Assembly: GCA_016194905.1 (NCBI GenBank)
Contig: JACQAP010000019.1
Span: 62,001 to 126,000 of the forward strand
Source of the DNA: Betaproteobacteria bacterium
GTDB taxonomy: Bacteria; Pseudomonadota; Gammaproteobacteria; Burkholderiales; JACQAP01
Length of the DNA: 64,000 bases
Direction of reading: 5' to 3'
The translations under genes were made by a program, and so were the position numbers. Each line of letters starts with the position of its first letter. Within the stretch, counting starts at the first letter, position 1. Below the pieces are notes generated by a model. That model worked only from the letters and a program-made list of their open reading frames with translations, was not told the origin of the DNA and did no database searches. This document shows, piece after piece, positions 9,486 to 17,639 of this stretch.

Positions 9486-10934
9486 TCAACCGATCATCTG
9501 CGCAGCCTGCCGGTACCATTGCGCCAGGTAAGGGGGAATGTAAAGCCCGAGCAGCAGTACGATCGCCAAGTGTGCAAATACCGGCACCGCGGCAGGCGCA
9601 TGCGGCAGGCGCTGCGCGGTGGTTTCGCCGAATACCATGCCCTGAACCTTGCCGAAGATCGCAGCAAAGGCGACACCCAGCGAAATCAGCAGGAACGGCG
9701 TGGCCCAGGGGTGCTCGTGAATCGCCGTGGTCAGGATCAGGAATTCGCTGGCAAACACGCCGAACGGCGGGACGCCCAGAATCGCCAGCGCGCCCAGCAT
9801 CAGGCTCCACCCGACCGCCGGACTGACGTTGATCAAGCCGCGGATGTCTTCGATCATCTGAGTTCCGGCCTTTTGCGCGGCGTGGCCGACAGCGAAGAAA
9901 ATCGCCGACTTGGTCAGTGAATGCACGGTCATGTGCAACAGCGCCGCGAACGACGCCACCGGCCCGCCCATGCCGAACGCGAACGTGGCCAGCCCCATGT
10001 GCTCGATCGAAGAATAGGCGAACAGCCGCTTGACGTCTTTCTGCCGCGACAGGAAGAACGCCGCCACCACCACCGACAGCAGGCCGAACCCCATCATGAG
10101 ATTGCCGGCGAGATTGCTGCCGAGCGCACCGTCCACCAGCACCTTGTTGCGCACCACCGCATACAGTGCGACGTTGAGCAGCAACCCGGACAGCACCGCC
10201 GAGATCGGTGTCGGGCCCTCGGCGTGCGCATCAGGCAGCCAGTTATGCAACGGCGCAAGCCCGGCCTTGGTGCCGTAGCCGACCAGCAGGAAAACAAATG
10301 CGATGGAAAGCACGGTCGGTTCGAGGCTGCCCTTCACCTCGTTGAGGTGGGTCCACAACAGCGCGCCGCCGCCCGAACCGAGTACACGTTCCGCGGCGAG
10401 ATAAAGAAGAATCGTGCCGAACAGCGCCTGCGCGATGCCCACGCCGCAAAGAATGAAGTATTTCCACGCGGCTTCCAGACTGGCCGGGGTGCGATACAGG
10501 CTGACCAGCAGCACCGTCGCCAGGGTGGCCGCCTCGAGTGACACCCAGAGGATGCCGACGTTGTTGGTCAGCAACGCCAGCAGCATGGTGAACGTGAACA
10601 TCTGGTACATGCTGTGATACAGCCGCAGCCTTGCGGCCGAGAGCTTGCCGCGCTGCTCCTCGATGCGCATATACGGGCGGCTGAACAGCGCGGTGGTGAA
10701 CCCGACAAAAGCGGTCAGCGTCACCAGAAAGACGTTGAAGGGATCGATGAAGAATTGCTCCCTCCACGCCAGCATGGGCCCATCGGCGACCACCCGTGTC
10801 GTCAGCGATGCCGCCGCCACAAAGGTGAGCAGGCTCACCAGGGCGTTGATCTCCGGCGCGCGGCCGCGATGGCCGCCCAGCGCCAGCAGCGCGCTGCCCG
10901 CGAGGGGGATGCCGAGTACCAGCAACAGTTCCAT
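9486..10934 (-). CDS. hyfF: HyfF-like antiporter-type membrane subunit
   Basis: A 482-residue, very hydrophobic protein of the Mrp-antiporter/NuoL-M-N superfamily. Conserved charged positions in the membrane are visible in VGYGTKAGLAPLHNWLPDAH (TM Lys) and in KDVKRLFAYSSIEHMG. About 14 membrane helices are expected. Such subunits carry proton or sodium channels that couple redox energy to ion pumping. It lies between hyfE (adjoining, no gap) and hyfG (6 nt). Confidence 0.9.
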   Translation of the reverse strand: MELLLVLGIPLAGSALLALGGHRGRAPEINALVSLLTFVAAASLTTRVVADGPMLAWREQFFIDPFNVFLVTLTAFVGFTTALFSRPYMRIEEQRGKLSAARLRLYHSMYQMFTFTMLLALLTNNVGILWVSLEAATLATVLLVSLYRTPASLEAAWKYFILCGVGIAQALFGTILLYLAAERVLGSGGGALLWTHLNEVKGSLEPTVLSIAFVFLLVGYGTKAGLAPLHNWLPDAHAEGPTPISAVLSGLLLNVALYAVVRNKVLVDGALGSNLAGNLMMGFGLLSVVVAAFFLSRQKDVKRLFAYSSIEHMGLATFAFGMGGPVASFAALLHMTVHSLTKSAIFFAVGHAAQKAGTQMIEDIRGLINVSPAVGWSLMLGALAILGVPPFGVFASEFLILTTAIHEHPWATPFLLISLGVAFAAIFGKVQGMVFGETTAQRLPHAPAAVPVFAHLAIVLLLGLYIPPYLAQWYRQAAQMIG

Positions 10935-11597
10935 CTATTTTTCCTTCAATTTTTCCAGGTGGTGAATATCGAGGCTGTCGAAAGTTTCGCGGATCTGGAA
11001 GAAGAAAATGCCGAAGATAAAGGTGCCGACCAGCACGTCGAGCGCAATGCCGAGTTCGACGACCATCGGCATGCCGTAGGTAGCGCTGGTAGCGGCGAAG
11101 AACAGTCCGTTCTCCATCGCCAGGAAGCCGATCACCTGCGGCACCGCCTTGCGCCGGGTGATCATCATCAGCATCGACAACAGCACACTCGCCATGGCGA
11201 TGCCTATCGTGGCCCGGGTAATAGTGCCGGCCAGTTGCGAAATTGGCAGCGCCAGATTGAACGCCAGAATCACCAGCAAGATGCCGACCAGCATGATGGT
11301 CGGAATGTTGATCAGGGTTTCGACGTCCCAGCGGATGTTCAGCCGAACGATCAGCCGGTGCAGAATCCACGGCAGCACGATCACTTTGAGGATCAGCGTC
11401 AGCCCCGCCGAGTAGAGCAGGTGGGTCTGTGCGGTCGACAGCGCCACCACCACGGTATTCAGGGTCAGCACCGTGCCCTGCAGGGCAAACAGGTGAATCA
11501 GCGAAAGGATGCGGCGCTGCGCCAGCATCGCGAACGCCAGCAGCAGCATCAGAGACGCCAGCAAGTTGATCAGTTGTGCGGACAGAGGCAGGATCAA
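10935..11597 (-). CDS. hyfE: HyfE-like membrane subunit
   Basis: A 220-residue membrane protein with about six hydrophobic helices, resembling HyfE, which is related to NuoK-type subunits. The C-terminus is charged (FDSLDIHHLEKLKEK). The stop codon abuts the start of hyfF and the start lies 1 nt after hyfC, so translation is coupled. It probably forms part of the ion-translocating membrane arm. Confidence 0.85.
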   Translation of the reverse strand: MILPLSAQLINLLASLMLLLAFAMLAQRRILSLIHLFALQGTVLTLNTVVVALSTAQTHLLYSAGLTLILKVIVLPWILHRLIVRLNIRWDVETLINIPTIMLVGILLVILAFNLALPISQLAGTITRATIGIAMASVLLSMLMMITRRKAVPQVIGFLAMENGLFFAATSATYGMPMVVELGIALDVLVGTFIFGIFFFQIRETFDSLDIHHLEKLKEK

Positions 11598-11598
11598 C

Positions 11599-12543
11599 TC
11601 AACGCTCCAGCAGGAAATGGGTCAGTATTCCCAGCACCCCCAGCATGAAAGCCATGCCGAGAAACTCGGGGGCGCGAAAGATGCGCAATTTCGCCGACAC
11701 GGTCTCCAGAACCGCGAGCCCGGCACCTCCGGCCGCCATCTTGGCGGCAAACGCCACGATCGCCAGCGGCATCATCGGCCAGTCGCCGGCCTGGGCGATT
11801 CCCCAGGGCAGGAACAGCGCCACGCCGACGGCGAAATAGATGGTCAGTTTGATGGCATTGGCCCATTCCATCAGCGCCAGGTGGCGCGCCGAATATTCGA
11901 GGATCATGGCCTCGTGGATCATGGTGAGTTCCAGATGCGTGGCCGGATTGTCGATCGGAATGCGCGCATTCTCGGCCAGCATCACCATCACGAAAGCGAT
12001 CCCGGCGAATGCCATGCTCGGATAAATCGTCAGCCGGGTATGCGCCAGGGTTTCAACGATGGTCGTCAGCGCCGTGGAACCCGAAATCAGCGAGGGCGTG
12101 AAAACAACCATCAGCAACGCGGGTTCGGCCAGCGACGCGATCAGCATTTCCCGGCGCGCGCCCATCGAACCGAAGGCGGTGCCCACATCCATCGCCGCCA
12201 ATGCCATGAACACGCGGGCCAGCGCAAACAGTCCGACCAGAGCGATCACGTCGGCGGCCGGGGAAAACGGCAGATCGGTGGCCAGCACCGGCACGATCGA
12301 TGCGGCCAGCGCCATGCAGCCGAACACGATGTAGGGCGTGATGCGGAACAGCGCCGAGGCGTTGTAGGCCAGCACCGCGTCCTTCAGAAACAACTTTCGC
12401 AACGCCCGGTAAGGCTGCAACCACCCGGGACCGCTGCGGTTCTGCAGCCAGGCTCGACACTGGTTGACCCAACCCAGCATCAGCGGCGCAGCCAGCACCA
12501 CCAGCAGGGTCTGAAAAAGCTGGGAGACAAGGAACTGGATCAT
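11599..12543 (-). CDS. hyfC: HyfC/NuoH-like membrane anchor subunit
   Basis: A 314-residue membrane protein of the NuoH/HycD/HyfC family, the subunit that joins the membrane arm to the soluble Fe-S module. Family features include the loop KLFLKDAVLAYNA and the acidic ENARIPIDNPATHLELTMIH segment. The ATG at 12543 overlaps the stop of hyfB by 4 nt (ATGA). A longer reading upstream would lie inside hyfB and is unlikely. Confidence 0.9.
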   Translation of the reverse strand: MIQFLVSQLFQTLLVVLAAPLMLGWVNQCRAWLQNRSGPGWLQPYRALRKLFLKDAVLAYNASALFRITPYIVFGCMALAASIVPVLATDLPFSPAADVIALVGLFALARVFMALAAMDVGTAFGSMGARREMLIASLAEPALLMVVFTPSLISGSTALTTIVETLAHTRLTIYPSMAFAGIAFVMVMLAENARIPIDNPATHLELTMIHEAMILEYSARHLALMEWANAIKLTIYFAVGVALFLPWGIAQAGDWPMMPLAIVAFAAKMAAGGAGLAVLETVSAKLRIFRAPEFLGMAFMLGVLGILTHFLLER

Positions 12544-14552
12544 CGGATCAGAAACAGCAGCGTCAGCAGCGTCACAAAGCTGTACACCAGGTAGACATGG
12601 ATGCGGCCGTGTTGCAGCACACCGATCGCTTGCGACAGCCATTGCACTGTTTTCGCCACCGGCAGGTACAGCCAGTACCACAGGCGGTCTTCGGTTTTCG
12701 ACCAGTAGTAAGGCCGCTCGTCGGTGGGCTTCGGCAGGTGCCGCTCGATGCGAAAGAACGGCTCGAAGATCTGCTTGATCGGCTGGCCGAAGCCTTCCGC
12801 GGTGTCCTGCATGCGCGCGGTCTGCTGCGGGAAACCGCAGTCCCAGGCGGCTGCTCGACGGATCCGCCCGTGGTAAACCCGGCGCACCAGCAGGAAAGTG
12901 ACCAGCACGGCGCCGACGATGCCGATCAGGAACAGCGGCGCGCTATAGCTTGCTCTTTCGGGCGAAGCGGGCGTCACGAACAGCCAGCCGGCGCGGCCCA
13001 TGTTGCCCGACAGCGCGGCACCGACCAGCATCTGGCTGACGTTATCGAGCTGCGCGATCACCGCGACCGGGGCGAGACCCAGCAGCACACATGCGGCCGC
13101 GAGCCAGACGAACGCGGCCCGCTCCCAGTTGGAAGCGTCGTGCACCTCGTTCAGCTTTCCCTCCCGCGGCTGGCCGAGGAAAACCACGCCGTAGAATTTC
13201 ACCATGACATAAGCAGCCAGCGCCGAGGCCAGCACCAGCGCAGCCGTGGCCACCGGCACCAACATATTCAAATACGAATTCGGCAATCCCGGCGTAAGCA
13301 GGAAAGCCTGCAGCAGCAGCCATTCGGAGACGAACCCGTTGAGCGGCGGCAAGCCGGCGATCGCCAGCGTGCCGATCAAGCCGAACGCGGCCACCCAGGG
13401 CATGCGCCGGATCAGGCCGCCCAGATGCCCAAGGCTGCGCTCGCGGGTGGCGTGCAGAACCGAACCGGTGACCAGAAACAGCAGGCTCTTGAAAGCGGCG
13501 TGATTGATGCAGTGATACAGCGCCGCGATCAACGCCAGCGCCGCGAGCACGTTCATGGAATAGGCGTGGAAAATGATTGCCAGGCCGATTCCCGACAGTA
13601 CGATGCCGATGTTCTCGATCGAGGAATACGCCAGCAGCCGCTTCATGTCGGTCTGCACCGCTGCGAACATGACGCCGAACAGCGCAGTGACCAGCCCTAC
13701 CGTCAGCGCCACCACACCCCACCACCAGATCTGCTGGCCGAGCAGATCGAATGTGACCCGCAGCAGCCCATAGATGGCGGTTTTCAGCATCACCCCGCTC
13801 ATCAGCGCGGACACCGGCGAGGGCGCCGCCGGGTGGGCTTCCGGGAGCCAGACGTGCAGCGGCAGGAAGCCCGCCTTGGCGCCGTAACCGATGAGTGCCA
13901 GCAGAAACACTACGGTCGCCCAGAAATCGGAAAGCTTCGCGCTGCGCATGCTGGCAAAGGTGTATTCGCCGGCGCTGTTCTGCATTACGCCGAAGCAAAG
14001 CAGAATCGAGATGGCGCCGAGGTGCGCGATCAGCAGATAAAGAAAGCCGGCGCGGCGGATCTCCGGCACATTGTGATCAGTGGTGACCAGGAAATAGGAG
14101 GACAGCGCCATGGTCTCCCATGCCACCATGAAAAAATAGGCGTCATCGGCCAGGCATACCGCGGCCATGCTGACCAGAAACAAGTGGTATTGCAGGCCGA
14201 TCAACCCCGGCTGAGCGGTGTCGGTTTTGCGGAAATAGCCCGCCGAAAACAGGGAAATGCCGGTCGCGGCGAGACCCAGCAGCGCAAGGAAGAAACTCGA
14301 CAGCGGATCGAGCCGAAGATGGAACGGAAGATCGGGAAGTCCGAGCGGCAAAACCAGCGCGACCGCCGGCTGGGACAATCCCGCGAGGCCGACCAGCACA
14401 AGCCCGGCGCCGCCGAGGCAGCCGAGGGGAAACAGAATGCGAAAAACGAAGCGCTCGTCGTGGATGCGCACCAGTCCCGCCATCCCGAGCACGAGCCAGA
14501 ACATCATCACCCCGATGGCTGCGTACAGCGCTGACGGAGCAGCAAGACTCAT
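12540..14552 (-). CDS. hyfB: HyfB-like antiporter-type membrane subunit
   Basis: A 670-residue NuoL/Mrp-type membrane protein and the first gene of the six-gene set. It has the conserved GYGAKAGFLPLHVWLPEAHP segment and a TDMKRLLAYSSIENIG segment, as in ion-pumping subunits. Together with HyfF this gives two antiporter-like channels. No HyfA or HyfH ferredoxin-like subunit, no HyfD and no hydrogenase maturation protease is encoded beside it, which again argues against a hydrogenase. Neighbouring recG lies upstream on the same strand, 75 nt away. Confidence 0.9.
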   Translation of the reverse strand: MSLAAPSALYAAIGVMMFWLVLGMAGLVRIHDERFVFRILFPLGCLGGAGLVLVGLAGLSQPAVALVLPLGLPDLPFHLRLDPLSSFFLALLGLAATGISLFSAGYFRKTDTAQPGLIGLQYHLFLVSMAAVCLADDAYFFMVAWETMALSSYFLVTTDHNVPEIRRAGFLYLLIAHLGAISILLCFGVMQNSAGEYTFASMRSAKLSDFWATVVFLLALIGYGAKAGFLPLHVWLPEAHPAAPSPVSALMSGVMLKTAIYGLLRVTFDLLGQQIWWWGVVALTVGLVTALFGVMFAAVQTDMKRLLAYSSIENIGIVLSGIGLAIIFHAYSMNVLAALALIAALYHCINHAAFKSLLFLVTGSVLHATRERSLGHLGGLIRRMPWVAAFGLIGTLAIAGLPPLNGFVSEWLLLQAFLLTPGLPNSYLNMLVPVATAALVLASALAAYVMVKFYGVVFLGQPREGKLNEVHDASNWERAAFVWLAAACVLLGLAPVAVIAQLDNVSQMLVGAALSGNMGRAGWLFVTPASPERASYSAPLFLIGIVGAVLVTFLLVRRVYHGRIRRAAAWDCGFPQQTARMQDTAEGFGQPIKQIFEPFFRIERHLPKPTDERPYYWSKTEDRLWYWLYLPVAKTVQWLSQAIGVLQHGRIHVYLVYSFVTLLTLLFLIR

Positions 14553-14627
14553 TTCGAGGGGAAGCGCTTCAACGTGCGATGAATGATATCACCCCGTCTG
14601 CCGTCGTCCCAAGGCGGGTGCGGATTG

Positions 14628-16994
14628 TCACGCCTTCAGAAACTCCTGCCTGCCGCCGAGCCAGCGTTCCAGATGCAGTTCGGCGCTCGCGGGATGATCG
14701 CGCAGCAATTGCGGCGCCAGATTGCGCGCCGCCTCCAGCAGATCGATGTCCTTTTCCAGATCGGCGAAGCGCAACATCGGCACGCCACTTTGCCGCGCAC
14801 CGAGCAATTCGCCGGGGCCGCGCAGCCGCAGGTCGTGCCGCGCAATTTCGAATCCGTCGCTGTTCTCGAATATGATACGCAGCCGCTCGCGTGCGTTCTG
14901 CGACAGCGGATTCTGGTAGAGCAGGATGCAGACGCTGCTCTCGCTGCCGCGTCCCACGCGACCACGCAACTGATGCAATTGCGACAGCCCCATGCGTTCG
15001 GCGTGTTCAATCACCATCAGCGAGGCATTTGGCACGTCGACGCCGACTTCGATCACCGTGGTGGCAACCAGCAGCTGGATCTCGTTGGCCTGGAATGCCA
15101 TCATGACCTGGGCTTTCTCCTGGTTCGGCAATCTGCCGTGCACCAGTCCGACCTTCAGTTCCGGAAACGTGGCGAGCAAACCCTGATAGGTATCGATCGC
15201 GGTCTGCAACTGCAACGCTTCGCGCCGCGCGCGAACCTTGGTCTGCAATTCCATCGCACCGGCGCGCGCAACCTCGCCACCTCCGCGGTCCCATCCCGCA
15301 AGCGGGTCCCTGCTCCGCGCTCCGGTGTCGGACTCTTCGATCAGCGGGCATACCCAGTAAGCCTGCCGGCCGGCCAGGCAGGCATCGCGCACCCGCTGAA
15401 CCACGTCGCCGCGCCGGGTGTCGGACAACAGTTTGGTCAGCACCGGCGTTCTTCCGGGGGGCAGTTCGTCGATCACCGATACGTCGAGGTCGGCGTAATA
15501 ACTCATGGCCAGCGTGCGCGGAATCGGCGTGGCGCTCATCATCAGTTGATGCGGCTGGACTTGGGCGTCGCCGCGGCTGCCTTTCTGGCGCAGCGCCAGG
15601 CGCTGATGCACGCCGAAGCGATGCTGCTCATCGACGATCGCGAGGCCCAGCTTGCTGAACGCGACCTCGTCCTGGAACAGCGCGTGCGTGCCGATGGCGA
15701 GCGCCGCTTTTCCGGAGGAAATTTCCGCGAGCGCCTTCTCGCGCTCCTTTTTCTTCAGGCTGCCTGTGAGCCATACCACTTCGACGCCGAGCGGCGCGAG
15801 CCAGGCGGCGAATTTCCGGTAGTGCTGTTCCGCGAGGATTTCGGTCGGTGCCATGACCGCCGCCTGATAGCCGGATTCGATCGCCTGCAGCGCGGCCAGT
15901 GCGGCAACGATGGTCTTGCCGCTGCCGACATCGCCCTGCAACAGGCGTTGCATCGGATGCGGACGCGTGAGATCGGTGCGGATGTCCATCAGTACCCGGG
16001 TCTGCGCCCGGGTGAGCCTGAACGGGAGCGCGGCGAGCAGCGCCTTGGACATCTTCGAATGCTGCAGCAGCGGATGCGCGCGCACCCGGTTACGCCGCTC
16101 GTGATGCAACCGCATCGACAACTGTTGCGCCAGCAGCTCGTCGAACTTGACCCGGCGCCAGGCCGGATGGGAGCCATCGAGCAGGGCCTGGGCATCGACG
16201 TCGGGCGGCGGATTGTGCAGCAGCCGGATCGCTTCATCGAGCGGCAGCAGTTTCAATTTCCTTCGCACCGGCTCCGGCAACGCGTCTGCCAGATCGGCGC
16301 TGCCGAGCGCGCGCGCAGCGAGCTTGCGCAGCACTCCCTGACCCAGCCCCGCAGTCGTCGAATACACCGGCGTCAACGCCTGCGGCAGTGGCGCCTCTCC
16401 ACGCAATACGCGAAAACGCGGATGGACCATTTCGGCGCCGAAGAAACCTTGCCGGATCTCTCCCATCACCCGCACCTTTGCACCGGGTGCCAGCGCGTTC
16501 TTCTGGCTCGGATAGAAATTGAAAAACCGCATCATCAGCCGTGCGCTGCCGTCGTCGACTTCGGAGATAAGCTGACGCCCAGGACGGAACCTGATATGGG
16601 TTTCGACCACCGTGCCTTCGATCTGCACGGTATCACCGGACAACGCATCGTGGATGGAAACGATGCGGGTCTCGTCCTCGTAGCGCAACGGCAGGTGCGT
16701 GACCAGATCCGAAAGTTTGCGGACGCCGATGCGCGCCAGCTTTTCCTGGACTGCTGGTGTGGCGAACGACAGAGAGGGATGTATTGCAGGTGCGGGCGCG
16801 GGGGAGCGATCGGGTGCATCGCTGCGGCGACGCTTCGTCGTTCCGGTGCTATGTGTACTCGAGCGGCGATCGGTCCCGGCGATTCTTTTGTCCGGCTCGG
16901 CGGCAGCACTGGATATCGGCAACGGAAGTTCGCGGGTTCGCCTGGATCCGGTGCGCTGGCCTTTGCCGTTTTTCGCCTCGCCCCTTATGGCCAT
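14628..16994 (-). CDS. recG: ATP-dependent DNA helicase RecG
   Basis: A superfamily 2 helicase that remodels stalled replication forks and branched DNA. It has a wedge/OB domain, then Walker A GDVGSGKT, the RecG form of motif II (DEQHRFGVHQR), and the C-terminal motifs GRVGRGSE and LRGPGELLG. Length from the ATG at 16994 is 788 residues, longer than the usual 690 or so. Two parts explain the excess: a basic, low-complexity N-terminus of about 80 residues that overlaps a dispersed repeat, and a 37-residue insertion after PLIEES (bases 15219-15329). The start is uncertain; AAGGGA lies upstream of 16994. Confidence 0.93.
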   Translation of the reverse strand: MAIRGEAKNGKGQRTGSRRTRELPLPISSAAAEPDKRIAGTDRRSSTHSTGTTKRRRSDAPDRSPAPAPAIHPSLSFATPAVQEKLARIGVRKLSDLVTHLPLRYEDETRIVSIHDALSGDTVQIEGTVVETHIRFRPGRQLISEVDDGSARLMMRFFNFYPSQKNALAPGAKVRVMGEIRQGFFGAEMVHPRFRVLRGEAPLPQALTPVYSTTAGLGQGVLRKLAARALGSADLADALPEPVRRKLKLLPLDEAIRLLHNPPPDVDAQALLDGSHPAWRRVKFDELLAQQLSMRLHHERRNRVRAHPLLQHSKMSKALLAALPFRLTRAQTRVLMDIRTDLTRPHPMQRLLQGDVGSGKTIVAALAALQAIESGYQAAVMAPTEILAEQHYRKFAAWLAPLGVEVVWLTGSLKKKEREKALAEISSGKAALAIGTHALFQDEVAFSKLGLAIVDEQHRFGVHQRLALRQKGSRGDAQVQPHQLMMSATPIPRTLAMSYYADLDVSVIDELPPGRTPVLTKLLSDTRRGDVVQRVRDACLAGRQAYWVCPLIEESDTGARSRDPLAGWDRGGGEVARAGAMELQTKVRARREALQLQTAIDTYQGLLATFPELKVGLVHGRLPNQEKAQVMMAFQANEIQLLVATTVIEVGVDVPNASLMVIEHAERMGLSQLHQLRGRVGRGSESSVCILLYQNPLSQNARERLRIIFENSDGFEIARHDLRLRGPGELLGARQSGVPMLRFADLEKDIDLLEAARNLAPQLLRDHPASAELHLERWLGGRQEFLKA

Positions 16995-17014
16995 AAGCCG
17001 GTATCCCTTGGGCA
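16978..17014 (-). repeat. 37-bp dispersed repeat, copy 1 (recG start)
   Basis: On the minus strand the segment reads GGTGCCCAAGGGATACCGGC followed by a palindrome CTTATGGCCATAAG. A near copy lies at 46436-46472 at the start of metF. It covers the proposed recG start codon. Confidence 0.7.
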
Positions 17015-17025
17015 CCGCATGCCCC

Positions 17026-17406
17026 TCAGCGCTTCGACAATATCGCCTCGATCTCGACCAGTGCGCCGCGCGGCAATTGGGAGACGCCGACCGCGGAACG
17101 CGCCGGATACGGTTGCTTGAGATACTGCGCCATGATCTCGTTGAGCCGCGCAAAATGCGCGAGATCCGTCAGGAACACCGTGAGTTTCACCGCATCATCG
17201 AGATTCGCGCCTGCCGCCGCGGCGACCACCTGGAGGTTGCGGAACACGCGGTGGACTTGAGCATCGATGCCATCCACCACCTGCATGGTGGCGGGGTCGA
17301 GCCCGATCTGCCCGGAGAGATAGATGGTGCTGCCGGCGCGTATCGCCTGCGAGTAGGTTCCGATTGCCTGCGGGGCATCCGGGGTGTGAACGGCCTGTTT
17401 GGTCAC
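17026..17406 (-). CDS. ridA: RidA-family reactive intermediate deaminase
   Basis: A 126-residue protein of the RidA/YjgF family, which hydrolyses reactive enamine/imine intermediates released by PLP enzymes. The family pattern is complete: [11 protein letters not shown] near the start, [10 protein letters not shown], and the key arginine in [22 protein letters not shown] prefer the GTG start at 17406, which has GGAG 6 nt upstream; an ATG at 17442 would add 12 unconserved residues. It precedes recG on the same strand by about 30 nt. Confidence 0.92.
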   Translation of the reverse strand: MTKQAVHTPDAPQAIGTYSQAIRAGSTIYLSGQIGLDPATMQVVDGIDAQVHRVFRNLQVVAAAAGANLDDAVKLTVFLTDLAHFARLNEIMAQYLKQPYPARSAVGVSQLPRGALVEIEAILSKR

Positions 17407-17639
17407 GGCTTGCTCCGGGTATAGAATGTTGCGCCACAACAAGGGCAGGCCATCAGTCCGGCCCTGCTTTCTGACGATGATAACCGAACACCCGTCGCTA
17501 GAGCCTTGTCACGACGCGAAACCGCGTTGCATCATTCGTCCGGTCCGATGAGCGGCAAGCCAAGCTGCTCCATTCGCGCGCACGCGCGCCGGTCGGCGCG
17601 GCATGGCGATCCGGGGACACTGAGGAACAAAGAATAACA

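Noticed and set aside
12597-14534. A 645-codon plus-strand open frame opposite hyfB
   Set aside because: It is a shadow of the GC-rich hyfB gene: its product is Gln/Arg/His-rich with no family pattern, while the minus strand encodes a clear NuoL-type protein. The same applies to large frames opposite recG (14583-17120), xerC/dapF (52260-54188) and ahcY (46437-48140).
7356-14552. Functional [NiFe] hydrogenase 4
   Set aside because: The large subunit lacks both CxxC nickel motifs and there are no maturation genes, so I call it Hyf-like/Ehr-type only.
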